Part shown: positions 1 through 8,249 of the stretch, piece after piece | Position numbering within the stretch: position 1 is the first letter of the stretch | How the letters are laid out: each line of letters starts with the position of its first letter | NCBI GenBank assembly: GCA_002309255.1 | Contig: DBXI01000076.1 | Coordinates: 37,394 to 101,393, forward strand | Source of the DNA: Bacteroidales bacterium UBA1216 | GTDB lineage: Bacteria; Bacteroidota; Bacteroidia; Bacteroidales; Paludibacteraceae | Length of the DNA stretch: 64,000 nucleotides | Reading direction: 5' to 3' | Translations under genes and position numbers: made by a program | Notes under the pieces: model-generated | The model's database searches: none | Seen by the model: the letters and a program-made list of their open reading frames with translations, nothing else | Told to the model about the DNA's origin: nothing

Positions 1-1004
1 TGCCAGGTTCGGCTAAGCTGGCTATGTTCGGCTTCATGATCTTCGGCTGCGGCGCGGAGATGGCTGGCACAACGGTAAGCAAGATCCTCGCCAAGTGGTT
101 CAAAGGCAAGGAGATGGCACTGGCTATGGGGCTGGAGATGGCTATCGCACGTCTGGGCGTGTTTGCCGCCATGTGGCTCTCGCCGATGTTCAGTTTGCAC
201 TTTGCAGTCAACGGCACGAACTCTGTGGTAGCACCGCTGCTGTTCTCCGCTCTGCTGCTCGTGATAGGCCTCTTGAATTTCTTCGTGTTCACGATTATGG
301 ACAATAAGTTCGACAAGCAACTCGTAGCTATCGGAGAAGCACCTGCCGTACATGATCCGGAGGATGAGTTCCATGTGAGCGATCTGGGGAAGATCTTCTC
401 GAGCAAGATGTTCTGGATCGTGGCTCTGCTGTGCGTGTTGTACTACTCGGCTATCTTCCCCTTCCAGCGCTTTGCTACGAACTTCCTAGAGGAAACACTG
501 AGCATCTCGAACGCTGAGGCTGCGGGGCTATTCAAGTGGTTCCCGATATTGGCGATGGTGCTGACGCCGTTCTTGGGCGCGTTCATCGACTACAAGGGCA
601 AGGGCGCATCGATGATGATGTTAGGCGCTGTGATCATGATAGCCTGCCACTGCATCTTCGCCTTCGTGTTGCCCGCATATCCGAGCAAGGTGCTGGCGCT
701 GATCACAATCCTCGTGCTGGGCGTGAGCTTCTCGCTGGTGCCGGCATCGATGTGGCCGAGTGTGCCTAAGATCATCGACGAGAAGGTGCTGGGTTCGGCT
801 TACTGCCTGATCTTCTGGGTGCAGAACGTAGGCTTGTGCCTTGTGCCTCTGCTTATAGGCAAGCTGCGCGTGGCTACCGATGGCTATCTGGTGCCGATGA
901 TCGTGTTCGCATCATTCGGCGTACTGGCCTTCTTCCTGAGTCTGGCACTTAAGGTTGAGGATAAGAAGAAAGGTTACGGCCTCGAATTGCCCAACAAGAA
1001 ATAA
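1..1004 (+). CDS. MFS family transporter, 5' end outside window
   Basis: The frame is open from base 3 of the window, so the N-terminus and probably the first one or two membrane helices are missing; the first in-window ATG at base 24 is not the true start. What remains (about 330 residues) has roughly nine or ten hydrophobic segments separated by short charged loops, including a KWFKGKEMALAMG segment that resembles the cytoplasmic loop motif of major facilitator proteins, and a long hydrophilic central loop (near residues 95-125 of the visible part) of the kind that separates the two six-helix halves. It ends one base before murF, which suggests co-transcription. The substrate cannot be read from the sequence. 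Confidence 0.85.
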   Translation, partial: PGSAKLAMFGFMIFGCGAEMAGTTVSKILAKWFKGKEMALAMGLEMAIARLGVFAAMWLSPMFSLHFAVNGTNSVVAPLLFSALLLVIGLLNFFVFTIMDNKFDKQLVAIGEAPAVHDPEDEFHVSDLGKIFSSKMFWIVALLCVLYYSAIFPFQRFATNFLEETLSISNAEAAGLFKWFPILAMVLTPFLGAFIDYKGKGASMMMLGAVIMIACHCIFAFVLPAYPSKVLALITILVLGVSFSLVPASMWPSVPKIIDEKVLGSAYCLIFWVQNVGLCLVPLLIGKLRVATDGYLVPMIVFASFGVLAFFLSLALKVEDKKKGYGLELPNKK

Positions 1005-1005
1005 T

Positions 1006-2214
1006 ATGGATTGGTCATTTCTGATAGAGGATAAATCATCGCTTAACGTTACGACCGACAGCCGTAAGATCACTCAGGGCTGCGTGTTCGTGGCGCTCAG
1101 GGGCGAGAACTTTGACGGCAACCGTTTTGCCTTGCAATCGCTGGAGCAGGGTGCTTCGTTCGCCATCGTGGATGACGAAGAGGTATACAACACCATCCTT
1201 GCCTCCGGAGAGTACTCCGCCCTGCTGGTCGAGAACAGTCTGCAGGCCTTGCAGGATCTGGCGCGCGAGTGGCGCCGTTACCTCGGCACGCGCATCATCG
1301 CCATCACAGGCACCAACGGCAAGACAACCACCAAGGAGCTCCTCGCCGCCGTGCTCAGCACGAAGTACAAGACGCACTACACACAGGGCAACCTGAACAA
1401 CAGTATAGGCGTACCACTCACGCTACTGCAGTTGACGAGCGAACACGAGTTGGCGATTGTCGAGATGGGTGCTTCGCACCCCGGGGACATCAAGGAACTG
1501 GTGGAGGTAGCAGAACCGAACTGCGGACTGATCACCAATGTGGGCAGGGCGCACTTGCAGGGCTTTGGCTCGTTCGAGGGCGTGATGCAGACCAAGGCCG
1601 AATTGTATGATTACTTGCGTGTGCACAGTGGCTTCTGCTTCCGCAATACGGACAACCCTTATCTGGCACAGATGGCCGACAACCTGAAGACGGTTGCTTA
1701 CACCACCGGCAAGATGCCCGAAGGCACGCAACTCGTCGGTGCATACAATAGCGAGAATATCCAAGCCGCGCTGTGCGTAGGCGAGTACTTTGGCGTCGAT
1801 CGTGAGACAGGCTTGGCTGCTATACGCGTGTACGTACCTTCTAATAACCGCTCGCAACGCACTGTCACCGAACATAACACGCTCATCGTGGATGCCTACA
1901 ACGCCAACCCGACCTCCATGACCGCTGCCATTCAGGCTTTCACAGGCGACACGTATATTCTCGGGGCGATGAGAGAGTTAGGCGATTATTCGCACACCGA
2001 GCATCAGAACATCGTGAATATGTTGCTGGAGCGCAAGGCGGATCGAGTACTGCTCGTTGGCGATGAGTACCGCGAGACGACGGCACCTTATCCTATCTTC
2101 ACGAATGTGGATGAGCTCTGCGAGCACCTCAAGCAACAGCCTATAGTTGGCTGCACAATCCTGATCAAAGGCTCGCGCAGCAATAAACTGGAAAATGTAA
2201 TACCCTTGTTATGA
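1006..2214 (+). CDS. murF: UDP-N-acetylmuramoyl-tripeptide--D-alanyl-D-alanine ligase MurF
   Basis: Last cytoplasmic Mur ligase: it adds D-Ala-D-Ala to the UDP-MurNAc-tripeptide using ATP. The start is the ATG two bases after the transporter stop, because the protein then opens MDWSFLIEDKSS with the usual MurF N-terminal domain containing TTDSRKI and GCVFVALRGENFDG. The ATP loop ITGTNGKTTTKELL is at about residues 104-117, followed by the central-domain segment GNLNNSIGVPLTLL. A C-terminal domain with VDAYNANPTSM completes a 402-residue protein, slightly short for the family. It lies about 46 kb from the other mur genes of this window, so it is outside the division and cell-wall cluster. Its stop overlaps the next start by 4 bases (ATGA). 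Confidence 0.95.
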   Translation: MDWSFLIEDKSSLNVTTDSRKITQGCVFVALRGENFDGNRFALQSLEQGASFAIVDDEEVYNTILASGEYSALLVENSLQALQDLAREWRRYLGTRIIAITGTNGKTTTKELLAAVLSTKYKTHYTQGNLNNSIGVPLTLLQLTSEHELAIVEMGASHPGDIKELVEVAEPNCGLITNVGRAHLQGFGSFEGVMQTKAELYDYLRVHSGFCFRNTDNPYLAQMADNLKTVAYTTGKMPEGTQLVGAYNSENIQAALCVGEYFGVDRETGLAAIRVYVPSNNRSQRTVTEHNTLIVDAYNANPTSMTAAIQAFTGDTYILGAMRELGDYSHTEHQNIVNMLLERKADRVLLVGDEYRETTAPYPIFTNVDELCEHLKQQPIVGCTILIKGSRSNKLENVIPLL

Positions 2215-3095
2215 AAAAGAAAATAATTATACCTCTGCTCATTCTGCTGATAGCCGCCATCGGTGTTCTCACATACTTGTACTTCGCGCAAAAGCAGGAG
2301 ATGGAGGAGATGGTGGAGCAGATGGAGTTTGAGAAATCCGAGTTGGAGGATGAGTACGAAGATTTGGCTATGCAGTTCGACGGCTACCGCACGCCGGATA
2401 TCCACAACGATTCGCTCGCTGAACTGCTGAATCAAGAGCAGCAGCGCGTACGCGACCTGCTGGAAGAGCTACGTATCACCAAAGCTACCAACGCCCGCCG
2501 CATAGCCGAACTGAAGAAGGAGCTGGCTACCGTGCGCCAGGTGATGGTGTCGTACGTGCATCAGATTGACAGCCTCAATCAAACCAACCAGCGTTTGACG
2601 GCGGAGAACAAGCAAGTGCGCGAGCAGTACGCCGTGGTGCAACAGCAGGCTGAAGAGCTGCAGCAGCAGAACACGAACCTCACGGAAAAAGTGACGCGTG
2701 CATCGATGCTGGAGCTGACGGCCTTCAAGGTCACACCGCTCAACAAGAACGACCGTAAGACCAACAACCTCAACCAGATGCAGAAGATACAGTTCGACTT
2801 CACCATCGGCAAGAACATCACCGCTGAGCGCGGACTGAAGCAGGTGTATATGCGTATCGTTCGTCCTGACGGCGAGCTGATCACCCTGCCTGATCCCGCA
2901 TATAGGATGTTCCCGTTCGAGAACACTGAGATCGAGTACTCGCTGACCAAAGAGATAGAGTACGGTGGTGAGGCTTTGGACGAGACGCTCTATTGGAACG
3001 TAGGCGAGATCCTGTATAAGGGCACATACAACGCCGACTTCTTCATTGATGGGGCATTGATTGCTTCGTTCCCCTTCGAACTAAAGAAAAACTGA
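2211..3095 (+). CDS. Membrane-anchored coiled-coil protein, function unknown
   Basis: 294 residues. An N-terminal membrane helix (about residues 4-26, after MKKK) is followed by a long heptad-rich coiled coil (about 28-165, rich in E, Q, L and R) and then a compact C-terminal domain (about 170-294) with beta-rich stretches such as KIQFDFTIGKNI and YNADFFIDGALIASFPFELKKN. The topology suggests a periplasmic protein anchored in the inner membrane. It overlaps murF by ATGA, so translation is probably coupled. I know of similar conserved hypothetical proteins in Bacteroidota, sometimes labelled as SMC-like because of the coiled coil, but no function can be assigned. Confidence 0.8.
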   Translation: MKKKIIIPLLILLIAAIGVLTYLYFAQKQEMEEMVEQMEFEKSELEDEYEDLAMQFDGYRTPDIHNDSLAELLNQEQQRVRDLLEELRITKATNARRIAELKKELATVRQVMVSYVHQIDSLNQTNQRLTAENKQVREQYAVVQQQAEELQQQNTNLTEKVTRASMLELTAFKVTPLNKNDRKTNNLNQMQKIQFDFTIGKNITAERGLKQVYMRIVRPDGELITLPDPAYRMFPFENTEIEYSLTKEIEYGGEALDETLYWNVGEILYKGTYNADFFIDGALIASFPFELKKN

Positions 3096-3120
3096 TAGTT
3101 GCAAAACAAGGAATAAAGAA

Positions 3121-3936
3121 ATGTCAGTACATACACAAAATACCCGCCTGACGACCACTAAGATCCGTCAGATGAAACAAGTCGGTGAGAAGATCACCAT
3201 GCTTACGTCGTACGACTTCACCTTAGCCCGTCTGGTGGATCAGGCAGGTGTGGAGATAATCCTGGTGGGCGACAGTGCGTCGAACATCGTGTGTGGCAAC
3301 CAGTACACACTGCCCATCACGCTGGATGAAATGATCTTCCTGACGAAGGGTGTTGTTCGTGCCGCCGAGCATAGCCTGGTGGTAGCAGATATGCCTTTCG
3401 GTTCGTATCAGGTCCGCGATGACGAGGCGGTACGCAACGCCATCCGCATGCTCAAGGAGAGTGGTGCTGATGCCGTTAAGCTTGAGGGCGGGCAGGAGAT
3501 AGCCGATGCCATCCGCAGGATGGTGGTTGCAGGTGTGCCTGTCTGCGGTCATCTGGGGCTGACACCGCAGAGCGTGAACCAGCTGGGGGGATACGGACTG
3601 CGTGCTAAGGAAGAGGCGGAAGCGGAGAAGCTGATAGCTGATGCTCGCGCGCTGGATAAAGCAGGGTGCTTCTGCATCGTGCTGGAGAAGATCCCCGCCG
3701 CGCTGGCTGAGCGTGTGACCCGTGAGGTCAGTTGTCCGACAATAGGTATTGGTGCCGGAGCAGGAACCGACGGACAGGTGCTGGTGCTGCACGATATGCT
3801 CGGACTGAACGAAGGATTCAAGCCTAAGTTCCTCCGCCAGTTCGCACACCTGAATGAAGAGGTGCACAAGGCGCTGACCGCATACGTAGAGGCGGTGAAG
3901 GACAGCTCGTTCCCCTCCGCCGAGGAGAGCTACTGA
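3121..3936 (+). CDS. panB: 3-methyl-2-oxobutanoate hydroxymethyltransferase PanB
   Basis: First committed step of pantothenate synthesis: transfers a hydroxymethyl group from methylene-tetrahydrofolate to 2-oxoisovalerate. The 271-residue length and motifs fit: MLTSYDFTLARLVDQAGVEIILVGDSASNI split across the first strand and metal site, ADMPFGSY, DAVKLEGG, GHLGLTPQSV, and PTIGIGAGAGTDGQVLV. The gene starts 25 bases after the coiled-coil gene and probably belongs to the same transcript as murF. panC, the later step of the pathway, is 5 kb away behind its own promoter; panD and panE are not in the window. Confidence 0.96.
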   Translation: MSVHTQNTRLTTTKIRQMKQVGEKITMLTSYDFTLARLVDQAGVEIILVGDSASNIVCGNQYTLPITLDEMIFLTKGVVRAAEHSLVVADMPFGSYQVRDDEAVRNAIRMLKESGADAVKLEGGQEIADAIRRMVVAGVPVCGHLGLTPQSVNQLGGYGLRAKEEAEAEKLIADARALDKAGCFCIVLEKIPAALAERVTREVSCPTIGIGAGAGTDGQVLVLHDMLGLNEGFKPKFLRQFAHLNEEVHKALTAYVEAVKDSSFPSAEESY

Positions 3937-3949
3937 TAACTCAACCAAG

Positions 3950-3971
3950 TTGGGCTGATACAGACGCCCAA
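3950..3971 (+). terminator. Possible weak terminator hairpin after panB
   Basis: TTGGGC and GCCCAA pair as a 6-bp stem over a 10-base loop between panB and the rubrerythrin gene, followed by a moderately T-rich stretch. The stem is short and the T-tract is interrupted by ACCC, so it may only attenuate. Confidence 0.3.
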
Positions 3972-3999
3972 TCATTAACCCTTTTATATATTTAATTCT

Positions 4000-4551
4000 A
4001 TGAGCAAGAAATTTATTTGCCCGATCTGTGGTTATGTACACGAGGGCACAGAGGCACCGGAGCGTTGTCCGCAGTGCAAACAAATCGTTGAGTGGAAAGT
4101 GGCTGACGAGAGCAAAGGTCTCGTTTTCGCCTGCGAACACGTAGTAGGCGTAGCCAAGGACGAGCAAGATCCAATCATCCGTGAGGGGCTGCGTGCTCAC
4201 TTCATGGGCGAGTGCACCGAGGTAGGCCAGTACCTGGCTATGGCTCGTCAGGCCGACCGCGAGGGTTATCCTGAGATAGCTGCTGCGTTCCGTCAGTACG
4301 CTTACGAGGAGGCCGACCATGCATCGAAGTTTGCTGAGTTGCTCGGCGAGGTCGTTTGGGACACCAAGACCAACCTGGAAAAACGTATGCTGGCTGAGTC
4401 AGGCGCATGCGAGGACAAGCTGAAGATCGCTAAGCGCGCGAAAGAGCTGAACCTGGATCCTATTCATGACACCGTTCACGAGATGGCTCGCGACGAGGCT
4501 CGTCACGGCGCTGGCTTCCAAGGGCTGTATAACCGGTACTTCAAGAAGTAA
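4000..4551 (+). CDS. Rubrerythrin with N-terminal rubredoxin domain (reverse-type)
   Basis: Non-haem iron peroxidase that probably reduces hydrogen peroxide with electrons from NADH through a reductase. The rubredoxin-like iron site is at the N-terminus: C7-x2-C10 in ICPICGY and C23-x2-C26 in RCPQCK. The four-helix diiron domain follows from about residue 60, with carboxylate and histidine ligands visible in GECTE, YEEADHA and RDEARHG. Classical rubrerythrins carry the rubredoxin domain at the C-terminus, so the order here is reversed; this arrangement is known in anaerobes. It implies an anaerobic or microaerobic lifestyle. A strong terminator follows. Confidence 0.92.
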   Translation: MSKKFICPICGYVHEGTEAPERCPQCKQIVEWKVADESKGLVFACEHVVGVAKDEQDPIIREGLRAHFMGECTEVGQYLAMARQADREGYPEIAAAFRQYAYEEADHASKFAELLGEVVWDTKTNLEKRMLAESGACEDKLKIAKRAKELNLDPIHDTVHEMARDEARHGAGFQGLYNRYFKK

Positions 4552-4570
4552 TACCTAATTGACTTACTAA

Positions 4571-4605
4571 ACACCCCACTATCGAGCATTTAGGTAGTGG
4601 GGTGT
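4571..4605. terminator. Bidirectional intrinsic terminator between rubrerythrin and antiporter genes
   Basis: A perfect 11-bp stem, ACACCCCACTA with TAGTGGGGTGT, closes a 13-base loop and sits between two convergent genes. The T-tract is GTTTG on the plus side and TTTAG on the minus side, so either strand could use it. Confidence 0.75.
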
Positions 4606-4634
4606 GTTTGTATATGCTGATGCATACAGTTTTG

Positions 4635-5636
4635 TTATAAGTACGGCATTAAGCGGTAGGTCAGGTAGCCGGCATAGATAAGTAGCAGTACGGCTCCACC
4701 CCAGCGCTTGATCTGGCGTTCATGGTTCGTCTTGATGAATAGCCAAACAAGTATGCTGCCCGCAGCTACTACCCATGCATCGAGGTTGATCCCGTCGTAG
4801 GCAGGCAGCGGGCGAACAATAGCGCTGGAGGCCAACACGAAGAACACGTTGAAGATATTACTGCCTATCACGTTTCCGAGAGCTATGTCGCTGTTGTGCT
4901 TGAATGCAGCCATGGCTGAAGTCGCCAGTTCGGGCAGTGAGGTACCCAGCGCAACAACCGTAAGACCGATGATAGACTCTGATACACCGAGGTTAGTGGC
5001 TATCTGCACGGCCGACTTCACAATCATCTCGCCACCAATAACAAGCCCAGCAAAGCCTACCAGTACAAGTGTGATCGCTAAACCCACACCAATCGGTTTG
5101 GTAGTTCCGGCTGGTTCTATCTCGTCAGGATGATCCTTCGCGTGGCGGAAGGTGTTATATAGGAAGTAGCAGAACAGCAAGAGCAGGATGATGCCACCCA
5201 TGCGTGTTATACCGCGACACTCCTCGCCAAATGGCGACTCTACCGCCACGCAGGCAAACACAAGCACACCGGCGATGATCGACATCGGTATATCGAAGTC
5301 GCGAGAACGCTGCTGCGAGGTGACAGGCCAAATCAGTGCCGTTACACCTAAGATAACGAACGTGTTGATGATGTTCGAGCCGAGGATGTTCGTGATAGCC
5401 AGATCGGTCGTTCCCTCTGCTACGGACACCATGTTCACAACGAACTCGGGCATCGAGGTGCCGAAAGCCACTACGGTCAGGCCGATCACCAGATCGCTTA
5501 TACCAAAGCGCTTGGCTATAGCCGATGCGCCATCCACCAGCCAGTCTGCACCCTTGACGAGCAGCACTAGACCGATGATCAGCATCGCAGCCAGCAAGTA
5601 GGGGTTACTTATGCAGTATGATAAGATATTATTCAT
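4635..5636 (-). CDS. Calcium/sodium antiporter, CaCA family (YrbG-like)
   Basis: 333 residues in about ten membrane helices, arranged as two inverted halves. Each half carries the ion-binding alpha repeat of the family: GLTVVAFGTSMPEFVVN in the N-terminal half and GLTVVALGTSLPELATS in the C-terminal half, both with the conserved acidic residue in the PE pair. The hydrophilic loop near the middle (KDHPDEIEPAG) separates the halves. It exchanges calcium for sodium or protons across the inner membrane. It is the last gene of the minus-strand operon that starts near 9.1 kb, separated from ychF by a repeat-filled spacer. Confidence 0.93.
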   Translation of the reverse strand: MNNILSYCISNPYLLAAMLIIGLVLLVKGADWLVDGASAIAKRFGISDLVIGLTVVAFGTSMPEFVVNMVSVAEGTTDLAITNILGSNIINTFVILGVTALIWPVTSQQRSRDFDIPMSIIAGVLVFACVAVESPFGEECRGITRMGGIILLLLFCYFLYNTFRHAKDHPDEIEPAGTTKPIGVGLAITLVLVGFAGLVIGGEMIVKSAVQIATNLGVSESIIGLTVVALGTSLPELATSAMAAFKHNSDIALGNVIGSNIFNVFFVLASSAIVRPLPAYDGINLDAWVVAAGSILVWLFIKTNHERQIKRWGGAVLLLIYAGYLTYRLMPYL

Positions 5637-5642
5637 ATTAGT

Positions 5643-5698
5643 CTTTGCTCTTTCAGCGAAGCGGCCTTTGCTCTTTCTGCAGCCATGTTTGGCTGCGG
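5643..5698. repeat. Two 23-bp repeats with hairpins between ychF and the antiporter gene
   Basis: The block CTTTGCTCTTTC occurs at 5643 and again 23 bases later at 5666. The first copy is followed by AGCGAAGCGGC; the second by a perfect hairpin, GCAGCCA-TGTT-TGGCTGC (5679-5696), then GGTC. The same unit occurs in the other orientation at about 60931-60969 and a degenerate single copy at about 24511. It almost fills the 63-base gap between the two genes. The hairpin could attenuate the antiporter gene. Confidence 0.7.
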
Positions 5699-5699
5699 T

Positions 5700-6806
5700 C
5701 TATACGTTGAATAGGAAGTGCATGATATCTCCGTCCTGCACAACATAGTCCTTGCCCTCTACAGCAAGCTTACCTGCTTGTCGGCACGCAGCCTCGCCGC
5801 CCAGGGCGATGAAATCCTCGTACTTGATCACCTCCGCGCGGATGAAACCTCGCTCAAAATCCGTGTGGATCACACCGGCGCATTGCGGTGCTTTGGCGCC
5901 TGCACGAAACGTCCAGGCACGCACCTCGTCGCTACCCGCGGTGAGGAACGTGCGGAGGTTAAGCAGCGCATAAGCCGCCTTGATCAAACGGTTGACACCC
6001 GACTCTTGCAGACCGATTTCCTCAAGGAACATCTGTCGCTCCTCATAGGTCTCCAACTCGGCTATCTCGCTCTCGATCTTTGCTGCCACAACAAGCACCT
6101 CGGCTTGTTCATCCTTAACTGCCTCGCGCACCTTATCCACGTAAGCGTTGCCGCTGATGGCTGAACCTTCGTCCACATTGCATACGTACAGCACGGGTTT
6201 GTTCGTCAGCAGGAATAGGTCGTGTGCCGCCAGCTCCTCGTCCTTGTTCTGCAGTTCGACCGTACGGGCAGACTTGCCTTGCGACAGAGCGTCGCGATAA
6301 CGGATATACAACTCCAGTGCGGTCTTCGCCTGCTTGTCGCCACCCACGCGCACCTGTTTCTCTATCTTCTGTATGCGGCTCTCGATGGTCTCCAGATCCT
6401 TAAGCTGCAGCTCTGCATCAATCACCTCCTTATCGCGCACGGGATCAACACTGCCATCAACATGAATCACGTTCCCGTCGTCAAAGCAACGCAGCACGTG
6501 GATGATCGCATCCGTCTCGCGGATATTAGCCAGGAACTTGTTACCAAGACCTTCGCCATTGCTCGCACCCTTTACTAAGCCGGCTATATCGACGATCTCC
6601 ATCGTAGTGGGGATCACGCCACGCTCGGGGTGGCACAACTCGCCCAGACGGTTAAGACGCTCATCGGGAACAGTGATCACACCCAGGTTGGGCTCTATGG
6701 TGCAGAAGGGAAAATTGGCGGACTGCGCTTTAGCGTTGCTCAAACAATTAAACAAAGTGGATTTGCCGACATTGGGCAATCCTACTATTCCGCATTGTAG
6801 TGACAT
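5700..6806 (-). CDS. ychF: Redox-regulated ATPase YchF (OLA1 family)
   Basis: Obg-family P-loop protein that prefers ATP over GTP and associates with ribosomes and stress responses. Visible motifs: GLPNVGKSTLFN (G1) at residues 8-19, PFCTIEPN (switch I region), DIAGLVKGASNGEGLGN (G3 with the switch), and TNKPVLYVCNVDE in place of the usual NKxD, which is the family's signature for ATP preference. The C-terminal TGS domain ends in the conserved GDIMHFLFNV. 368 residues is normal length. It lies in the minus operon after the DUF4270 gene with a 40-base repeat-like gap. Confidence 0.97.
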   Translation of the reverse strand: MSLQCGIVGLPNVGKSTLFNCLSNAKAQSANFPFCTIEPNLGVITVPDERLNRLGELCHPERGVIPTTMEIVDIAGLVKGASNGEGLGNKFLANIRETDAIIHVLRCFDDGNVIHVDGSVDPVRDKEVIDAELQLKDLETIESRIQKIEKQVRVGGDKQAKTALELYIRYRDALSQGKSARTVELQNKDEELAAHDLFLLTNKPVLYVCNVDEGSAISGNAYVDKVREAVKDEQAEVLVVAAKIESEIAELETYEERQMFLEEIGLQESGVNRLIKAAYALLNLRTFLTAGSDEVRAWTFRAGAKAPQCAGVIHTDFERGFIRAEVIKYEDFIALGGEAACRQAGKLAVEGKDYVVQDGDIMHFLFNV

Positions 6807-6846
6807 CTTGAGATATTCAAAGATTTAATGATTCAAATTTCAATGA
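6807..6846. repeat. TTCAAA-type spacer repeat between DUF4270 gene and ychF
   Basis: The whole 40-base gap is made of related short words (ATTCAAAGATT, GATTCAAATTTCAATGATTA) with an irregular period of about 8-13 bases. A similar word set is found inside pdxB at 10580-10617. Confidence 0.5.
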
Positions 6847-8247
6847 TTAGAAGCCCGAATACACTACTTCCAGCTCCAGCTTGTACTGCGGGTGTTGAGC
6901 ACTGTAGATCTCCGTAGCTGTAAGTGATTGATTGTAACTCACATCCGTAATTGTATACGATGTAGAGGTGCTTGTTGTACTGATGCTTACCGGCACAAGT
7001 AGCATCTCCAGCGTCTCGTATCTATCCTCGCGCAGTTGCTCGGTGAGCAGGGTGGACAGGTCGAACTCATACGAGTACGTTGTTACATCCAGTGTGTCCG
7101 TCTGTGACTGCAAGGTGGCATACATCGCTATGCTGTCGGACAGGACGATCTCATCGTTGAAGAGCCGCTCAAGGTCACCCTTGCGGATGAGCAGCATGTT
7201 CTGCGCCGGCTGCGCCCAATCGTCGCGCGTGCGCTGCGAGGCAACACCATCGTAGTGGTTGAGCACGGGTAGGGATATATGCGCGCGGTTCACATAGGCT
7301 CGACGTGAGCCCACCGCCTGGGTGATCGACTCCTTCATCGCCGACATCGGGAATGACAGCTGCGTGTAGATATGTGCCGGAGAGATGATGAAGTTCGTAT
7401 CCGGATTTTGCTCCAGCGCCTGCAGATCGCTCTCTTGCCATACATAGCGGTTGAGCTGACGCACCTCGCGGTTGGCATACAAGCCTTTCATGTCCTGTTC
7501 AACTATAGTATCTACGCCTGCGCGCAAATAGGGGAAGTGGTAGTAGATCGCCATGTTCACATCTATGATACTCAACAGCGTTGCACCACCGAACTCGGGC
7601 GTGATATATACACCGAAGAACTGCTTGTTGAACGCCTCCTGCGACGAGTAGTCGCTCAGCGAAAACATCTTCTTCGCCCACTGATCGTTGAGCCGCAATG
7701 TGATTGTTGGGATATACTGCTCCGAATTGTACGTACTATCCGTATAACGGTTGGCTGTAATTATTGCCGGACGATCCAACATCCGCGTCGAATCATCCAT
7801 ACTGCAGAACACATCGATCGCCGTGTCGCTGCGCAGAGGCTCGTTATAGGCAAACGTAGCACGATCCATCGCGTAGGCATTGATGGCCAAAGGTGCATTC
7901 CCGTCGCCGTATGCATTGCGGTAGTATAGGAACAGACAAACCGAGTCCAGCTCTGCACCCTCCGGAAAACGGAAACCAATAGGGCAAGCCAACTGCGTCA
8001 GCAGATCGGCGTGCAGATGGCCGTACTTGCTGTCCAACTCACCTATCATGAACGAATCAGGCGTAGCGGTAACAGCACCACCACGGACCAGCGCCGACGT
8101 CAGACTGAACGTGTCGGAACGAACGATGATGGAGTCCTCCGACTCCAGCACAGAAGCACCCGCGCTCACTACATCGTCCTTACACGATGAAAAACTGATT
8201 AGCAGAACTGCTAACAGAGGAAAAACAATCTTTATCTTACGAATCAT
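6847..8247 (-). CDS. DUF4270 family lipoprotein
   Basis: 466 residues. A signal peptide (about 1-20) ends in the lipobox-like FSSC, so Cys21 is probably lipidated and the protein faces the periplasm or outer membrane. The remainder is beta-rich, with repeated motifs of the type DSIIVRSDTFSL, LDSVCLFLYYRN and a C-terminus (YKLELEVVYSGF) that match what I know of DUF4270, a family found in Bacteroidota and usually placed beside a short starch-synthase-like gene, as here. The start is 2 bases from the stop of the GT5-like gene, so the two are co-translated. The molecular role is not established. Confidence 0.85.
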   Translation of the reverse strand: MIRKIKIVFPLLAVLLISFSSCKDDVVSAGASVLESEDSIIVRSDTFSLTSALVRGGAVTATPDSFMIGELDSKYGHLHADLLTQLACPIGFRFPEGAELDSVCLFLYYRNAYGDGNAPLAINAYAMDRATFAYNEPLRSDTAIDVFCSMDDSTRMLDRPAIITANRYTDSTYNSEQYIPTITLRLNDQWAKKMFSLSDYSSQEAFNKQFFGVYITPEFGGATLLSIIDVNMAIYYHFPYLRAGVDTIVEQDMKGLYANREVRQLNRYVWQESDLQALEQNPDTNFIISPAHIYTQLSFPMSAMKESITQAVGSRRAYVNRAHISLPVLNHYDGVASQRTRDDWAQPAQNMLLIRKGDLERLFNDEIVLSDSIAMYATLQSQTDTLDVTTYSYEFDLSTLLTEQLREDRYETLEMLLVPVSISTTSTSTSYTITDVSYNQSLTATEIYSAQHPQYKLELEVVYSGF

Positions 8248-8249
8248 TG

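Noticed and set aside
3223..4320. 365-codon open frame on the minus strand across panB and the rubrerythrin gene
   Set aside because: It is antisense to two well-supported genes, has no promoter or domain, and spans their intergenic gap; it is a shadow of codon bias in the plus-strand genes.
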